Position numbers and translations under genes: made by a program. From positions 723,621 through 787,620 of the forward strand of contig RQTK01000026.1 in NCBI GenBank assembly GCA_003991915.1: DNA of 64,000 bases, in the 5' to 3' direction. Below, piece after piece: positions 13,926-28,373 of this stretch. Every line of letters begins with the position of its first letter. Position 1 is the first letter of the stretch. The notes under the pieces are model-generated. The model did not search any database, had not been told where the DNA came from, and saw only the letters and a list, made by a program, of their open reading frames with translations. Source of the stretch: Elysia chlorotica (lineage: Eukaryota; Mollusca; Gastropoda; Plakobranchidae).

Positions 13926-14020
13926 AACGCCGTACAGGATCCCCCAGGGCCAACCTAGGAGACGTTAAACCCGGAGAGGGGGAGAGAATTCTCTCCCTCC
14001 CTCTATAGAGAACTCTTCCT
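13926..14020 (+). mobile_element. SINE family B 3' tail with adjoining purine/pyrimidine repeat
   Basis: Reads CGCCGTACAGGATCCCCCAG, then CCTAGGAGACGTTAAAC (13954-13970), then a GGAGAGGGGGAGAG tract and its near-complement CTCTCCCTCCCTC. No tRNA-like head is visible upstream, so it is a truncated insertion. Confidence 0.55.
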
Positions 14021-16952
14021 AATAAAATTTGAATTCAACATACGGACGCTACAAATTTATAGGTGTGCGAGAAGAAATACACAATGATCCAATTGCTTAA
14101 CCTAAACCTACTGCTGCGGTGCTGACAATGAAATGGTTGTTTTTTGGTCCGTAACAATGGGATGCTTCATTGTCAAACCAGAGTTTAACTGCATTTAAGA
14201 AACACTAGGCCCAAACTATACGCAAAGCCTCTCGTCCGCTTCGTTATAACGACCTCCTTGTCTTAACTTTCGAATTAAGAGAAGATATTAACATCTTGCT
14301 TCGACCCTATTACTCTACGCCACAATACAATGAGGGCAGAGGGTTTATCGTAAACAGTGGTTATTATGTATTACTTTAAAACCCTTTATTATTGTATTAT
14401 TTATTCACCGCAATTTTGTTTTTGTATTGATGTATAGGTTGCTGAACCGGCTGCCTATGTGTTGTTCAGGAAAAACGTACCAATCAGGTCATGCTTTCTC
14501 GATTTAACGTTTCTTTCTTCGTATTCGCGCATTGATCGACCAATAGTGTCAAGTTAAGACTTAACACATAATTGTAAAAAGGAAGGTTCTACAACATGTA
14601 GCACTCCCAGCCACACAACCAATAATGACGTCACAATAATTGTAATTTGGTGGTCGATATTCTCAGAGCGAAGGTGGTCTGATATTTCTACATTCCGTCT
14701 CTCCCACGACATTTCGCAAGTAGAAAAACCAACGGCAAGTCTTACAAGAGCTTAGCAGTGGGCTGGGTCAAGATCTATTTATATCGTGAAGTTTACAAGC
14801 CTCAGCGATGGGGCCTTCTGCTGTTCAAGTACAGGTCAAATGGATTAAGGTCATGAGACGGTTTTGGCTCCGACTCATTGGCTTGTTTTGTTTTGTTGAA
14901 ATTAAGAGTGGGTTTTATTAGTTAAGTACTTTGTCGGTTGCATCTGGAGACAGCTGATCTGATAATCTTGGAACAGCTATTAGTTAAACAAAATTTACGA
15001 AGACATAGAAGTAGATAATATTTGAAAGCAAACCCATATATTATGACTGTTTTATAAGCATACATTTATATCTTTAATTTATAGATTTAGTTATCTATAG
15101 TTATATCTTTAGCTTAGCGTGAATCGTGAATGATATTGCTTCAAGATTTTCTTTAGCTCTAAATTATGATAATATTGCATTTTGATAGTAATATTGTTAG
15201 GGGGGTGTTTTATCCTCGGATAAAAAAAGTAATTTTTCTCATCAGCAAAAGCTCAAACGATGGGCCTAGGTCCAGGCGGTCTGTGGAGACATCACTCGAT
15301 AAACATCTCATCAGGTAAAGTACTTTGACCTGCTGAGTTAATGCTTAGCTTATTCACACAACGAGTACTCTGTTGTTATTCCTCCAACCCTACCTTTACA
15401 AATCAGTCAAATAAAACAAAACATGGCAACACTCTTAAAGACACTTATCTGTATTTGGATCTGTCGGGCAAGTGGTAAGAACACCCATGTGAAGGTCGAA
15501 TGTTTGAAAACGGGAAAGTGAAATACAGCCATGTACGTCTTAACATTACTACCCTCAACGAGACCATCAGATACCTGATTATGACACCTGTACAGAATAG
15601 ACCAGATCTACCCTTGAGGAAACCAAATCGCGGACAGATCTAGGGTAATATTGAATAGAATAGGATCTAGCCCTAAGAGGATCGCTACCTACAAAAATGG
15701 TATAACGATTGAAAAGAATATATTTGTTGACAAATGGAAAGGTATTAGCTCAGCAAGCATTAAAATAATGCTAGAATTTGGGCGTCGCCTTATCAAATTA
15801 ATTGTTGAGGGGGAGTTTTCAGGCCATGACAAACAAAAATAATCCAACAGGAAAAAAAAATCTGATGGTTATTGAGGTACGGTTGCTAAAATAATCCCTA
15901 CCTTTAGATAAAATCGTTACAAGAGAAATGTGTCCAAACCTGACAGCATTTATTTTTGCACTGAGACGGGAGAAGTAAAACTAAAATGAATCTAATATGA
16001 TAACGTTTGAAGAATCACAATATGAAAATTAGCTGCTGAAGTCCACAGAACGCTTGCCATTTAGATAGACCAACAACTTAAATTTGCAGACGATGAAAAA
16101 AACAAGATCTAGTAGTAATTTAATTGACATGTAAATAATAGTAAAACTGTTTTTGAAAATGCTGTAAGTTGGTTAATAAAGGGAAAACGTAAGTCATATA
16201 AATTATTTCCTCTAAGTCGACAACAAGGTCTGTTAAGCATGATCTTAATTCAACATCGTACAACATATCTCACCGTTGAGATGTGAATATTTTTTTCTTT
16301 AAAAAAGTCTATAACAATACTTCAGGTTATAATGTGACATTTTTATTATTTTCTTGCGCTTACTGTTAGACTGACATCTCAACCTCGGCTACTAATTTTA
16401 AAACCCCACATTCAATCAATTAGAACTTCAAACATTATATATGAATAAGTGTGAGTTATGAGATGGAATTATATAAAACATATACTTGTACTTTTCGGAA
16501 GCTTACAAGTTTTTGAGTAATACATCCATCGGGCTACTAATGCCAGTTACAAAAACCATTAACATATTAACATGAAAAGTTCGTGTGACATAAATGTTCA
16601 TCAGCCACAAGGGTTATGGACCCCAAACTTAACTTTTGAAAGGAAGAGGCACAAGATGATTTTAACGATTTAGAGAAATGAATAAACTAGCCCTGAGAGA
16701 AACTTTTACAATCTTCAGCCATTTGGTTTAAAAATCCACCTATAATTTCAAATAATTTAAACTTACTTGAAGTAATGTTAACAGGAGAAGATACAAGACA
16801 TAAATAACAAAATAATCTGATTTGAGCTATTACAAAGTTATTACAAATATGTTATTAACTTCTTTATAGAGTTACACAGGCAAAACGCTATGAGAGAATA
16901 TATATACATAAAAGCTGCACTGTTGATTGTGAGCATTGGTGGTGTTACTTAC

Positions 16953-17035
16953 CTAGTAATCCTAAATCTGCAGTAAACAGGTTATGGTTTTCTCTGTTTG
17001 TCATTCCTTTCAAACGAGTTTCATAATGTTGAACC
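16953..17035 (-). CDS. Isolated exon-like segment, unknown gene
   Basis: On the minus strand: acceptor cccttattttttcag, 83 nt open as VQHYETRLKGMTNRE then NHNLFTADLGLL, donor CTAG|gtaagt. Both splice sites are strong, and the translation looks protein-like with mixed charges. I could not place it in a family, and no partner exon could be joined with confidence. Confidence 0.35.
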
Positions 17036-17807
17036 CTGAAAAAATAAGGGTGGAAAGTTCAAACAAAGATAAGGAACACCGTAGTAAGAAGAATTAACAT
17101 AGGTTGATTAATTTGTTTAATCCGAGGAAATCCTTCTAAGGCTATGGATTAAAATGCACTGCATTGAATCGCTGACGACGAGCGATCAATTGAAGGGACA
17201 AACAGATCACGCTGAAGTGGTAAACAGCGACGCTCAAACTAACCATAAATCAAATAATCCTGTTGAGAGAGCCCCGTGGCTATTGCGGCAACGCTAAAGT
17301 TATATGTACTGTGACATCGACCACTCAACTCTTTAAAAAGATGGGCCAATCAAGAGCTGAAGATGAGGTTTTTGTGTTTACATCCACTTCGCTAGCACGA
17401 CAGGGAAAATTTTAGGATAAAGCCAAAGTCGTCGCATTTTCCTAACTGCAAATAATTAGCATGCATCAAGTGATTAGCATAATTAGTGTACACGTAACCT
17501 TTGGTGCTCCCCATAGAGTTACTTTCCCCGCAAGCCTGCATTATCACACTCAATGGGATTTATTGTATGTACCATGACCCGCATAAACCTCAAACAATAC
17601 AGCACATAGACTTTAATAATAGCGATCGCTGTTATGGCTCACCAGTTTTCGTGACACCTGCAACCCACATAAACTACCTGTATTGAAAGGCGTCTGTTGT
17701 TTTGCGGTTATACTTTGTTTCTACTAATTTTCTCGAGAGTCGAAAGTGGAAGATTGAGAGTGCAATGATGAGAAAAACGACGACAATAACAACAAAAACA
17801 ACAACAA

Positions 17808-17808
17808 C

Positions 17809-17865
<57 letters not shown>

Positions 17866-17866
17866 T
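17808..17866 (+). repeat. (TAA)n microsatellite
   Basis: About 18 AAT units after a run of imperfect ACA triplets. Confidence 0.95.
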
Positions 17867-18713
17867 AGAACAATAAATGACGGTAATATAGTGATAATAA
17901 ACTCAACAAAACCAATATGCTAGAGCAAAAACAGAATTAGCAGTACAATTAACACTACCTGACAGAGACAGTGGTAGCATTAACAATATTAGTAGTTTTA
18001 AGTAGGTATCGTTAGCTTTTAGTTTTTCTTGGTTTATTGGTTTCTGAACCACCATGGTTAACGACTAATAGTCTATCTCGTGTGCGATTCTAAGACTAGA
18101 CTCAAGCAGAAAATGTAGATGCTGCCACCAAGACACAGAATAGAATTACTGGGACTTAAAGTGGTGCATGTAGTAATCCCAGTACAAGATCAGAGCTGGT
18201 AGCGATACTGACAGCAATATCATCAACAACAGCAGCAGCATTTATACTTTCTCGCTTACTTTTAACATGTTTATTTTATTTTATGAAATGATTCTTTTCC
18301 TTTTCGTTATAAAAAAGAGACCACGGCACAGAAATGTTATAAACACATAAAATACCCCTCTGCGAAAATGAGAACAAAAGTCTCGAATCAAATCCAGCCA
18401 TAAGTGCGAGTTATTTTTCAATTAAGAACGGTAAGCTCTTCCACAAACTCCACATTATAATAGATTTATGGACAATTTTATTGCTACGTGTGCATCTTGT
18501 TTTACTAAGTTCATTAGATTTGCGTTCTGCAGTCGATATTGGGTGGGTAGGTGTTGTAATGTGAATGGTGTGATTATGGTATATGCAGTGCGACTCTTTT
18601 TTAGTTTCTGAAATTTCTGTGTGCATGCACTACCAAGGCTAACAAGCTAAATAATTTTCTCCGCTTTTTGATATAACATAGGCCGCGTTATTCGTAATGA
18701 GATCAGAGTGCAA

Positions 18714-18715
<2 letters not shown>

Positions 18716-18778
<63 letters not shown>
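18716..18778 (+). repeat. (GA)n microsatellite
   Basis: About 30 units with one AAAG interruption. Confidence 0.95.
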
Positions 18779-18781
<3 letters not shown>

Positions 18782-19583
18782 ATAGTTATGAGCTCTAGCC
18801 AGTTACGTTTAGAAGCATTCGCGACAGCCGACGTTCTAAAGATTTCTGTATTCTATATTTAATAATACATGTACCCTGTAATCCAAAGAACATTTTCATT
18901 TACATTGTATTGTAGTCTTTGCTTGTTTTTGAAATGTGTGGTTTTTTTGTGTTTTTTTTGTCAGCTCTAGGGGTTTTACATTTATAGTGACACTTCTAAC
19001 CTAGCTTTGTTATCACGAACGTGAATGATTTTGTAATGAGTTTGACAATTGGTAGAGCTAACATAACACTGAGCATGGCTAATTTATACTAACCACCTAG
19101 TAAACTTTAGCAAATATACTTCAATTTTATATAAGGATGGTCGTTGGACGCCACATCGGGTTTACAACGGGAATAACGAAATATTCAATTACGCGTTGTT
19201 CAATTTGAATAATGTTGGTTATTATGATCCGATTGGTTAAAAGTGAAAAATTCACATATGTAGAATTATCATCTAAAAGGAAGTTTATGAATTTATGTAT
19301 TGCCGTACCAAGCTGTTGGATATGGACCTATTGGTACAGTGTACTTCATACAAAGCATCTGTGTTGTTCAGAAATCGTTTTTTATCATTATGCCTATGGG
19401 CGCCTTAAAAGTTTGAATCTATTCCTGTTTAACATATTAAGTTAAATGTACTGGTACTGGTGATGAAAGTTGACACCAGATAACACGTCCGTGTCACTTT
19501 ATGTCCAGTATTATCAATAGATGGTTGTAATATCATTCTTATTTTTTTCATTCAGGAAAAAACAAGGAAAAAAAACGAAAATG

Positions 19584-19587
<4 letters not shown>

Positions 19588-19623
<36 letters not shown>

Positions 19624-19700
19624 GAGAGACAGACAGACAGACAGACAAGGAGAGAGATAGAGACAGAGACACAGATTCATACAGACAGGCAGAGAGCATA
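19588..19700 (+). repeat. (GA)n / (GACA)n compound microsatellite
   Basis: AG run, then five GACA units, then mixed GAGACAGA units. Confidence 0.95.
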
Positions 19701-20647
19701 TACATCAGTGTAGACAAAATTATTGACAACACAACTCTCGGTGTCTAGCATAATAAGATTCTACGTAAATCTGCACCAACTTATTTTTAAAAGTCTATTT
19801 CATCGTTAACTTTACCTGAAATTGCACGTTCTCCCTTGTGAAAGACATTCCCACTCATTTTCTATTCAATTCGTATATTCAATGAAAAAAATGAATTGAG
19901 GTTAGAATCGATTGCACATGATTATCTCTCGTCAAAACTTTGAGAAGCTCTCAAACATGAAAGGAGAAAAAAACAGTGATCCGGATACGAGCGCAACACA
20001 CGATCAGTTGTACCATTTGGGCTTACCTTAAGGAAAAGGTTAATAATTCCTTTTAATAACCCGTTCGTACACTCCACACAGCGCAATAGAAAACACACCC
20101 TGAGTCGCTTTCCATAGGATCATGCTGTTGTTGTTTCTACATAACCACTATACATTACTGTTGAATCCCATTTCCTAGATGCTCCGAGCACCACAGTGAC
20201 ACATGGAGTCGAAGTCTCCCTAGCACTGAAACTTTGCCCGCCTTCCCTGAGCTCGAGATCAGCTGTGGTCACAGCTCGCAAAGCGCTACGCTACACTGGC
20301 CTCATCGCTCAGGCTCGCATTCCTTCACACAGACACCCACTAACTATTGCTCCGATCACAAGCGTAGGCCTACAATTTTTTTGCCCGCATTTTGCCATTA
20401 CTGTGGCGGAGAAGTTACAGTAATGTAATATTACTACAAAGTTCATAGTACCGAGTATACACTGGGCACACACCGCATAGCGACAAAACTATTACATTAT
20501 CATATGTACGTCCTGTTAGCAATCACTGAAAATGACGGGAACCACACCATTTCGCCACTGGAGATGATGCTTAAGTTTCACTTGAAAATAGGCCCCTCAC
20601 GGATACTGAAAAAACTGATATTCAGTAACCGATCTTCACAAATAAGT

Positions 20648-20657
20648 TGAGAGAGAG

Positions 20658-20726
<69 letters not shown>

Positions 20727-20905
20727 AAGAGGGATAGGCAGAGAGGATAAAGAGAGAAGGGGAATGGAGAGAGAGAAAGTGAGGGAGACAGAAAAAGAGA
20801 GAAGGGGAAGGGAGAGAGAGAAAGTGAGGGAGACAGACAAGACAGAGACAGAGAAAATGAGAGGGAACGAGAGAAAGTGAAAGAGAGAAAGAGAGGAGAG
20901 AGCAG
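20648..20905 (+). repeat. Long GA-rich tract
   Basis: About 250 bp almost purely purine on the plus strand, including the 45-bp duplication. Confidence 0.95.
20751..20840 (+). repeat. 45-bp tandem duplication inside a GA-rich tract
   Basis: AGAGAGAAGGGGAA at 20751 and 20796, each followed by GGAGAGAGAGAAAGTGAGGG and AGACAG. Confidence 0.75.
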
Positions 20906-21171
20906 TCTCATTAGGAGAGGCATGTCGACTTTAATGGCTACTATCGCTCATGGGAATGAGAATAGCCAGACAGAGGCCAGCGGATCCGAGGGTCGTTAGC
21001 CAGGTCATGGCATTATAAGGTAGTCAGGTCTTTACTCGGTGGGTATAAACGGTACGCTCAAGGCCACACGATTCACATACCATACTGAACGCCCTAGTGA
21101 AGCGAACATGTTTTGTTATTGTATCGGGCGAGGGTAAGGACAGGCAGTAAATAATCAATATTGGACATTTA

Positions 21172-21191
21172 AGGGAGAGAGAAAAACGGAC

Positions 21192-21253
<62 letters not shown>

Positions 21254-21316
21254 CAGACAGACAGACAGAGAGAGACAGAGGCAGACAGACAGAGACAAAG
21301 AGAGAGAGACAGACAG
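21172..21316 (+). repeat. (GA)n / (GACA)n compound microsatellite
   Basis: About 27 AG units followed by ACAGACAGACAGACAG and mixed units. Confidence 0.95.
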
Positions 21317-22350
21317 AACGAACTCGAGGAGAAGAAAGTGACACAAATGAGAACATTCAATTCACGCAGAAATGTGACTATATCATCAGTAAAATTCATA
21401 GTTAGTGTATTTGCGAATACTGTTTCTAAACGCCCTCAGAAAGAATAGGTATTCTGCGTTCAGAAATAAAGGCTTATACAATAAAGAGTCCTGCTTTCTA
21501 AACAAATGAATGTATGGTTGGATCAAGTAAATGCGTGAACGAGGTTTGCACATAATGACGATCAGAAAAAAAATGTCCAGAGCGGTAACGGTAGCCGGAT
21601 GCAATTCAAATCGAGAAAAAGAGTGTGTATGTGTTGAACATACAAGAACAGTAAAAAATAAAATCGTTGAATTGAAATACACATCTTTACAAATAAGAAG
21701 AAAATCGGGCAAAGAAACGGACAGATACTGTTACAGTGCCTTTCCAAATAAATCAGGGTGATAGGTAAACGAAGGGAAAAAAGTAGTAAGCGAGATGCAG
21801 AAAATCCATGTCTTCTTCAAATTTGCATAGATCATTAGATGTTTCCTCCTGTTAGGCGAAATGCCATGGGTCAGACTCTTTTCAACAGGATCAATTTCCT
21901 CCGCTTCACCATTGCCTTATAAGATTAAGAATGACAATGGAACCCCCCCCCCCCCCCTTTTTCCCCCTCATAACAACCCTCTCCATCCTTGCAGTGTCAG
22001 CGAGTGTTTGGGCCAAGTGTAATGCACGTGTATTGTGCTCTGCTGTACCAAAGCATTGATGTATATACTGAATACCTGCTCATGACACCAAAATGTTAAA
22101 TTTAAGTTTACTATTGTATTTATGTGAGAGGTTAACGGTTAATAATGTGTGTGTATACTTAAACAACATTGGTGCCTTTAAAATGCTGATATATGTACTT
22201 GGTTTTATTACTGTGTAATTTTAGTTTTCACTAGAGCAAACAATTCCAGAGAAAGAGAGAAAGAAATAAATGGAGGAAGTGCGAGGGGTAGGGAAGATAC
22301 AGACATAGGTGACATCAAGAGAATGACGGATGAGTTAAAAAAAATGTACT

Positions 22351-22440
22351 GACTTTTTTTTTTACCCAACCAGTTACAGGGCGCGAAATCTGACAAATTA
22401 ATTTTTGACCAGTCGTGGGATTCGAACCGTGGACCTAGAA
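22351..22440 (-). mobile_element. Decayed tRNA-derived SINE head
   Basis: On the minus strand a perfect B-box (GGTTCGAATCCC) sits after CTAGGTCCAC and before CACGACTGGTC, then GTAACTGGTTGGGTA and a T/A run. No cloverleaf can be built, so it is a SINE remnant and not a tRNA gene. Confidence 0.45.
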
Positions 22441-24350
22441 AGGGGAAGATGAAGGAGGGGGAGAAGAAGGGGAAAATATAATAGAAAAGAGGGGACGGTA
22501 AGATAGCTTCGATAAGCTCGTGAACAATTAAATCCTGAATAATGATGAAAAGAGCAAGTTCATGATATATAAAAAGAAAACCAAAGGATCGAACGCAAAT
22601 AAACTCTTGTTATGGCTTCTGTTTCCCATGCATTAATTACTGCTGTAGTGTGGGTGGCAGTGTTGCCAGAGAAGGTAGGAATAACTACATACATGTAGTA
22701 GAATTAGTAAATGTATGTACATTCTCTAGTGGTTACCTCATTACCCACGGGGAGACAAGCATGCAGTAAAGAGACGGTGACGTACACAGTGAAGTGCAAG
22801 TCATGGAGATCAATTAAAGTATGGCGAGACACGCCCTAAAACAGAGACTGGTTTTACAACGCTTCGCTACAGAGCTAAGCGATAATCGATCTTTCAATGG
22901 CTTATAATTCGATGATTGATCATAGTTAACTTTCTAAACCAGTGAGCGGGTTAATGGTTCCTAGTATACTTAGGGACAATCTAATTTAAAATGTAAACTA
23001 GATGCAAAGAGGAGGAGGAGAATTAAAGAGAAAATAGTCCCTTTGTGTGTGGTGCACAAGGAGTAATAATCAAAACTGTCGCGTTCAGTCAATGTGGCTA
23101 TCGACTGGGTTGTTTTTTGTTGTTTTTGTAAGGCTTTTGAAAGGGACATAATATTTTTTTTCTTTTGTCATTTATCGTAATTTCCGCTTGTAATTTCTAC
23201 CAGCATACCGGACGAATGTGCAATTGAGAAGACTGTATCAGATCTAGCGGCGATAACAGAGTAAATCCAGACATGAGAAAGGCTAGTTTACTGTCAGTGG
23301 AGTCAGCATTAGTGCAGTCTTCGTCTCTGTGACGTCTGTGTGTGGAGAATATTATTCTTACATTAGTACGTTTCTGCCCATCTGTGTTCGCCTTGCCAAT
23401 CACTACAATCATGCAAAATTAATACGGTACACTTCATGCGAAGTCAGTGCTCAAAGTTTATTTTCTCGTCTGTTAAATGTTAGGAGTTATAGACGTTAAC
23501 AGGCGCTTTAAAATGTGTTTCTGTTTTAATAGAAATATTATTTGGTCGAGCCGCCGAAGAAAGCCAGACTGTTCTACTTCTAGGTTGACTTTTTCTGGGT
23601 TTGAAAAAAGATTATACAATATTATAAAGTGTGAAATAAAAAATTGCTATATGCAACGTTTCTGCTCATTATTTGGGTAGAAACGATACTTGTTATTACC
23701 TATATTATATAGTATAACACATTTCGACAGAAACGTAGGCCTAGGATTACGGAAATGGAAACCAAATTTGTAAAACGTCAAAATTTAGACAGGGCATACA
23801 ACCGGGATGACGAAATGTATAGATCTATAAAGTTTTGTAGGTAAACAACCAAAAAGTTAAAAAGTGTCGACCCGGGCCTAAAAATATGAGGATTTTTATA
23901 TTCTATACCAATGATATAATCTTCTATACAGTCTTCTCTCAACGAGCCGTTAGATAGATCTTAATAGGCACAAAAAGTAAAAAAAAAACAAAAAAACAAT
24001 ATAAGGACTTTTTAGGTCTGGTTCCAGGTAGGCCTAGAATAGACCCGTTTTAAGGTTTACCGATGTAGAGAGAGTTTTCCCGGAAAATCACATGCAGGGA
24101 TTATAGAACAAGTTAAATAAGAAATATCACTTATACTCCAATAAATTCCACAGATGTGTAGAAAGGTTAAAAATGCTTCTCGCTGTTGAACACACCTCAG
24201 ATTTCTATAACTCACAAATCAATTCCCGACCGGTGTATTGTTTCAAAAGGGGTATTCACAGGCTATGGATTTTTCTCAGAAGCACAAACAGCCCTTCGAA
24301 GCATACAAAGAGCATCCATTTTCTTTCCGAAAAATGTGCTTGTCTATTGC

Positions 24351-24412
24351 AATATGGCGGCGAGTTTCGGAACACTTAAGTATTATAATTTGATTGAACA
24401 GGAAGAGGTATT
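24351..24412 (+). CDS. Candidate first coding exon, unknown gene
   Basis: GCAATATGGCGGCGAG places a YY1-like motif over an ATG that opens MAASFGTLKYYNLIEQEE, ending GAAGAG|gtattt in phase 0. I do not recognise the protein. The best downstream acceptor I see is at 28374. The sequence supports a start site more than it supports a product. Confidence 0.25.
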
Positions 24413-25157
24413 TTTCTAATGCGCGTCGAACTTTTTAGTATGGAATGGGGAAAATATCAATCGTGGGCTCGTTTTAAGCTTGTTGGCATGGAAAGGAAAA
24501 TATTGTTTTGTCTTGAATGTGTACCTTTTTCGAGTGCTTCTGCCAAACTTCATATCCTGTGGGGGTATTAGACTTCAGCCTAATAAGGGGATTACGAAGT
24601 TTTGTTTCTTCCGTTTTATTAATGAGCGGGATGTAATTATGCCATTGCACTGGACAAAAAGTAGAGCTACAATCATACAAAAATTTCACGAAGATCGGTG
24701 CTGTAGTTAATTCTGTAAAGGTGGGCGAAAAAGTGGGCTTTTTTGTTGTTGTTTTTTGGTAATATAGATTTTATTGGGATACATGTATTCTTAAGTTCAA
24801 AACCCTGTGTAATAATATTGTAAGTGGGTATTGATTCTCATCTTTTTCGGTTCCACTTAGTTGAAATGTTTGTGATAGCCCTGACGACCCAACTTACTAT
24901 GCCCACAACCCTGCAGTTAGACTTGCTTGGAAATTGATGTTTGCATAAGATGCGTTGGAAAATACGTGAGCCTAAGATTTTATGCTTAAATTAATTTTTT
25001 TTTTTTAATCCTACCGAGTCATGGTATTTTCGTTTTTATGTTCTGCTTATAAATTTAAAATATTTAAAATTTAGAGCGTGTTATATATAGACCAATATAT
25101 ACACACACACACACATTAGTACAGAAGGGCGGAGGCAGGCAGACAGAACGAAATAGC

Positions 25158-25159
<2 letters not shown>

Positions 25160-25235
<76 letters not shown>

Positions 25236-25237
25236 TA
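25160..25237 (+). repeat. (GA)n microsatellite with G run
   Basis: About 33 GA units, then G10. Confidence 0.95.
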
Positions 25238-25912
25238 AAAGATACGGATAAACCGATATACATGTATGTGCTTGTATAAAAGAAAAGACAATCACAACGA
25301 TGCCACGACAGGAGTTGCAGTAGCCCCTGGTTAAGGCAGTCCCTACTGGGGATTGATTACGACTTGTGCTGGAGCACCTCACAGGTATCTCTAGGCAACG
25401 CACGATCGATCAATAAATCAATCGCACAGCTTCCTTTTGTTCTCCATGTATGGTTAGTTTCGCCAACCTGCGGTTTCTTGGCGGCGGGTAGGCTTCCGTC
25501 TTCAATATCTTGTTTATTTATGATAAGTCATTAAAAAATAAATGACATGTACCCGCATCAACACTGTTTATGCCTTCCCAACAGATCATAGGAAAAATAC
25601 ACTAACCTCGCAAAAGAGTCGATTGACATTTCATTAATTTGAACACAGTTCTGGATTATATTAAAGGTAACAAAAAAAATGTACAAGGTTTGGGTGGTGT
25701 CATTGCCGAGTTCTAACCTTCAACCCTCACGAAAATCAACTATTTTAATATAATGACTATTCTTAAGTACCCGAAATAAGCATTATCCGAAAATTATGGT
25801 ATGTTTTAAATGTGCCAGCAACGGGGGAGTAGTTGTGGTGGTACTGTTAACATCAGCGGTTCCAATCACAAATGGTGTTGGCGATGCATAAGTAGTTGAG
25901 TTGAGTTGGCTA

Positions 25913-26018
25913 ACGTCCGAAGTCAGCACTAAGTAGGCTATATCGTGGACGGACTCCAAGACTGACGTCTGACAATTTTATCTGCTACCACACACGAGAC
26001 AGGGCGAGGTGACCTGGA
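25913..26018 (-). mobile_element. SINE family A, copy 3, truncated to the 3' part
   Basis: The plus strand reads GAGTTGGCTAACGTCCGAAG, then a decayed CACTATATAGCCTATAT-like segment and GACGTCTGACAATTTTAT. This is the reverse complement of the 3' half of copies 1 and 2. The tRNA-like head is missing. Confidence 0.7.
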
Positions 26019-28373
26019 CTCTTGTTGTGGTTGTATTAGTAATACATAGCAAAAACAGTAACAACAGCAGCAACAGCAAGAAGGAGTATTGGAGGGGAAG
26101 AGGAATGTGGTTTCGGTTGTAATGATAGTGTTATGTTCGCCGTCATAAACGTATGGCAGTATGTATTTTGGAGCCATATGATGACGATTGTTCATGTAAG
26201 ATAAAGAAGTTTTAAAAAAGCACACACACACACAAAAACAAAAACCAGTACAGATGGAACACATGAGTGATTTGCACCGGCCACAATAACTGATCTACTG
26301 CTGTGGGAGTCGGGAAAGGAGAAGCTCAGAAGGAGGTTGAGCTTGTGAGTCATCATCAACTGCGTCATGAACAGAACCAATAATAAATCAGCTTTTGTTT
26401 GTAATCGATAACACGCAACAGCTTTTCTGGTCTCTTTACAAAATCGATTTACCTTTTAATAAAACTTACCTTTCAGAGATAATCGCGAACATGTATTAAG
26501 TAAGATCATAAATATAGAACTTGATGATGACAGAAATGGAGAAGTTAACTGACAAACGCATATTTCTCCATACTCCGCCTCATCCCCAACTTCCCCATAA
26601 ACTTTTTAGACAGTCGATAAAAAGGCGAAAGATGTGACAAAGTAGTATGCTTAAGTTTACAAACATGCAACCGAAGGTGTCAACAATATTGGTCCAGGTT
26701 ATGACATCATGCGACCTGCGATCTAAATAGTAATCCTTGAATTAGGCCGTCGCTTTTCACTGTTCAAATGTACGTGTGTGGAGTATTATTACTACTTTTA
26801 AAGAACATCGTGGCTTCAACTGTCAATGTGGCGATCGGTTTTCATTTTTGTTCTGGATTTATAAAGAGGGTCTTCATACATGCAGAATAACGTGCGTGGA
26901 CTTTCTAAGATCAATACATGTACAACGGATGTTGCAATACATAGAGTGCAGTATAAGATGGCGATTATAATTAGATGAGTTTAAATACCGAAAAGGAGGA
27001 AGGGGGAGACACGATTCAATTTAGTTTCCCATTAATTTTCATTAATGTCTCATTTTCTTGCATGTGTGGTGAGAAGCCGACTTATTGACTCGATCTGCAT
27101 TACAGCGCATGCAAAAGAAAAAATGCAGCTAAAATTGCAGACTGCTTCGGTACTGAAAAACCTCAATCATGTCAATGACATGGTGATATTCAAGCTATCG
27201 TAATGCCTTCATTCTTTGAAATACATACATCGCTTTTCTTTGACAGTTTAAATTCGAACTTTAACAGATTGGTTCGTTGCACCATAAAAAAGACTGATAG
27301 TGATACACGCGTAACACAAACTTCAACAGTTTGTTTCATAGTGCCAGAAAAAAAAAATAGGAAAAGATCTATGTCGTTTGTTTGTAAACACAAAGAGGAA
27401 CATTTGATAGCACGAAAGACATATTCCATGATCAACACAAAGTAGGTTAAGATCAAACGCAATCAGAAGCATTACTTGGTGGAAATGCGATGGCCGAGGA
27501 GCAAGGACTCGATGTGAAGATAGAGAGACGGGTACTATTATTTGGAGTTTCGGACGTATAATAAACGATAAACAATATAATTGACGTTGTTGACTGTCCC
27601 AATCTTGATTTTAAAAAATGACAAGTATAAAAACACAGAGAAATATCGCATACAATTTAATGCTTGAAATAATGCGTCCTAATTCTCTTGCGCGCACAAA
27701 ACGTATCCTCTGTAGTTTCGGTTGCGCGATTAACAGAAAAATCGTAGCCGTAGGTCAAATAATTATGTTTAGTGCGAAAAAAATCGGCCTGTGCGGAAAG
27801 TCGTACTTTTTGGTAAAGGAACGTAATGGCGTACTTGAGGAGAAAAGGCGTACGAAATTATGCCAAAGTGTACGGATTAAATCTATTGAAGTACTTTGCC
27901 CTAAAAGCTACATTGGAGCTGGCATTGTGTATCTCGTTAAAATTAAGTCCATTTTACAAAGTAAATATACACATTGTAAATTTCAATAGGATTATTCAGT
28001 ACATGTATATTGATTTTGATGACGCTGATAGCCCAGTTATAAACAAAAGATTATTTTCTTGAAATATTTTATTCCCTTTTTCACCGTTTTATTAGAGCAA
28101 AGATTGGCTGATTTCGCTGCTTTACAGCTCAGTAGAACATTTTTTTCAATGTGTAAAGGCCTAGGTAAAGGGTGAAAAAGTTAGAAATTTTAGTTACCTT
28201 TGTGCCAATTCTTAACTTAAGTTTGTGTGGATTTATGGACTTTTTCAACTTATAAAATACCACATGTATCTCTATTTCATATTTCACTGGCTTTACAAAC
28301 ACAGAAACTGATTATAACCTATTTTGCTTAATACCTCAAAGTAAGAAGTTCAGAGAACTCTGTGCTCTTTCTC
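26019..28373. other. No recognised gene
   Basis: An open frame at 27618-27989 (starts MTSIKTQRNIAYN) lacks any domain, start context or splice support. Confidence 0.4.

Larger units (their letters stand above)
12250..16950. other. Intergenic or intronic, nothing firm
   Basis: Holds the SINE-tail element at 13926 and a weak minus-strand exon-like piece at 13062-13123. Otherwise AT-rich with no recognised feature. Confidence 0.45.
17036..24350. other. Intergenic, microsatellite-rich
   Basis: Four GA-type arrays, one TAA array and one SINE head. No gene recognised. Confidence 0.45.

Noticed and set aside
27618..28062. Two overlapping frames of 123 and 78 codons
   Set aside because: No domain, no splice context and an AT-rich composition that allows chance frames.
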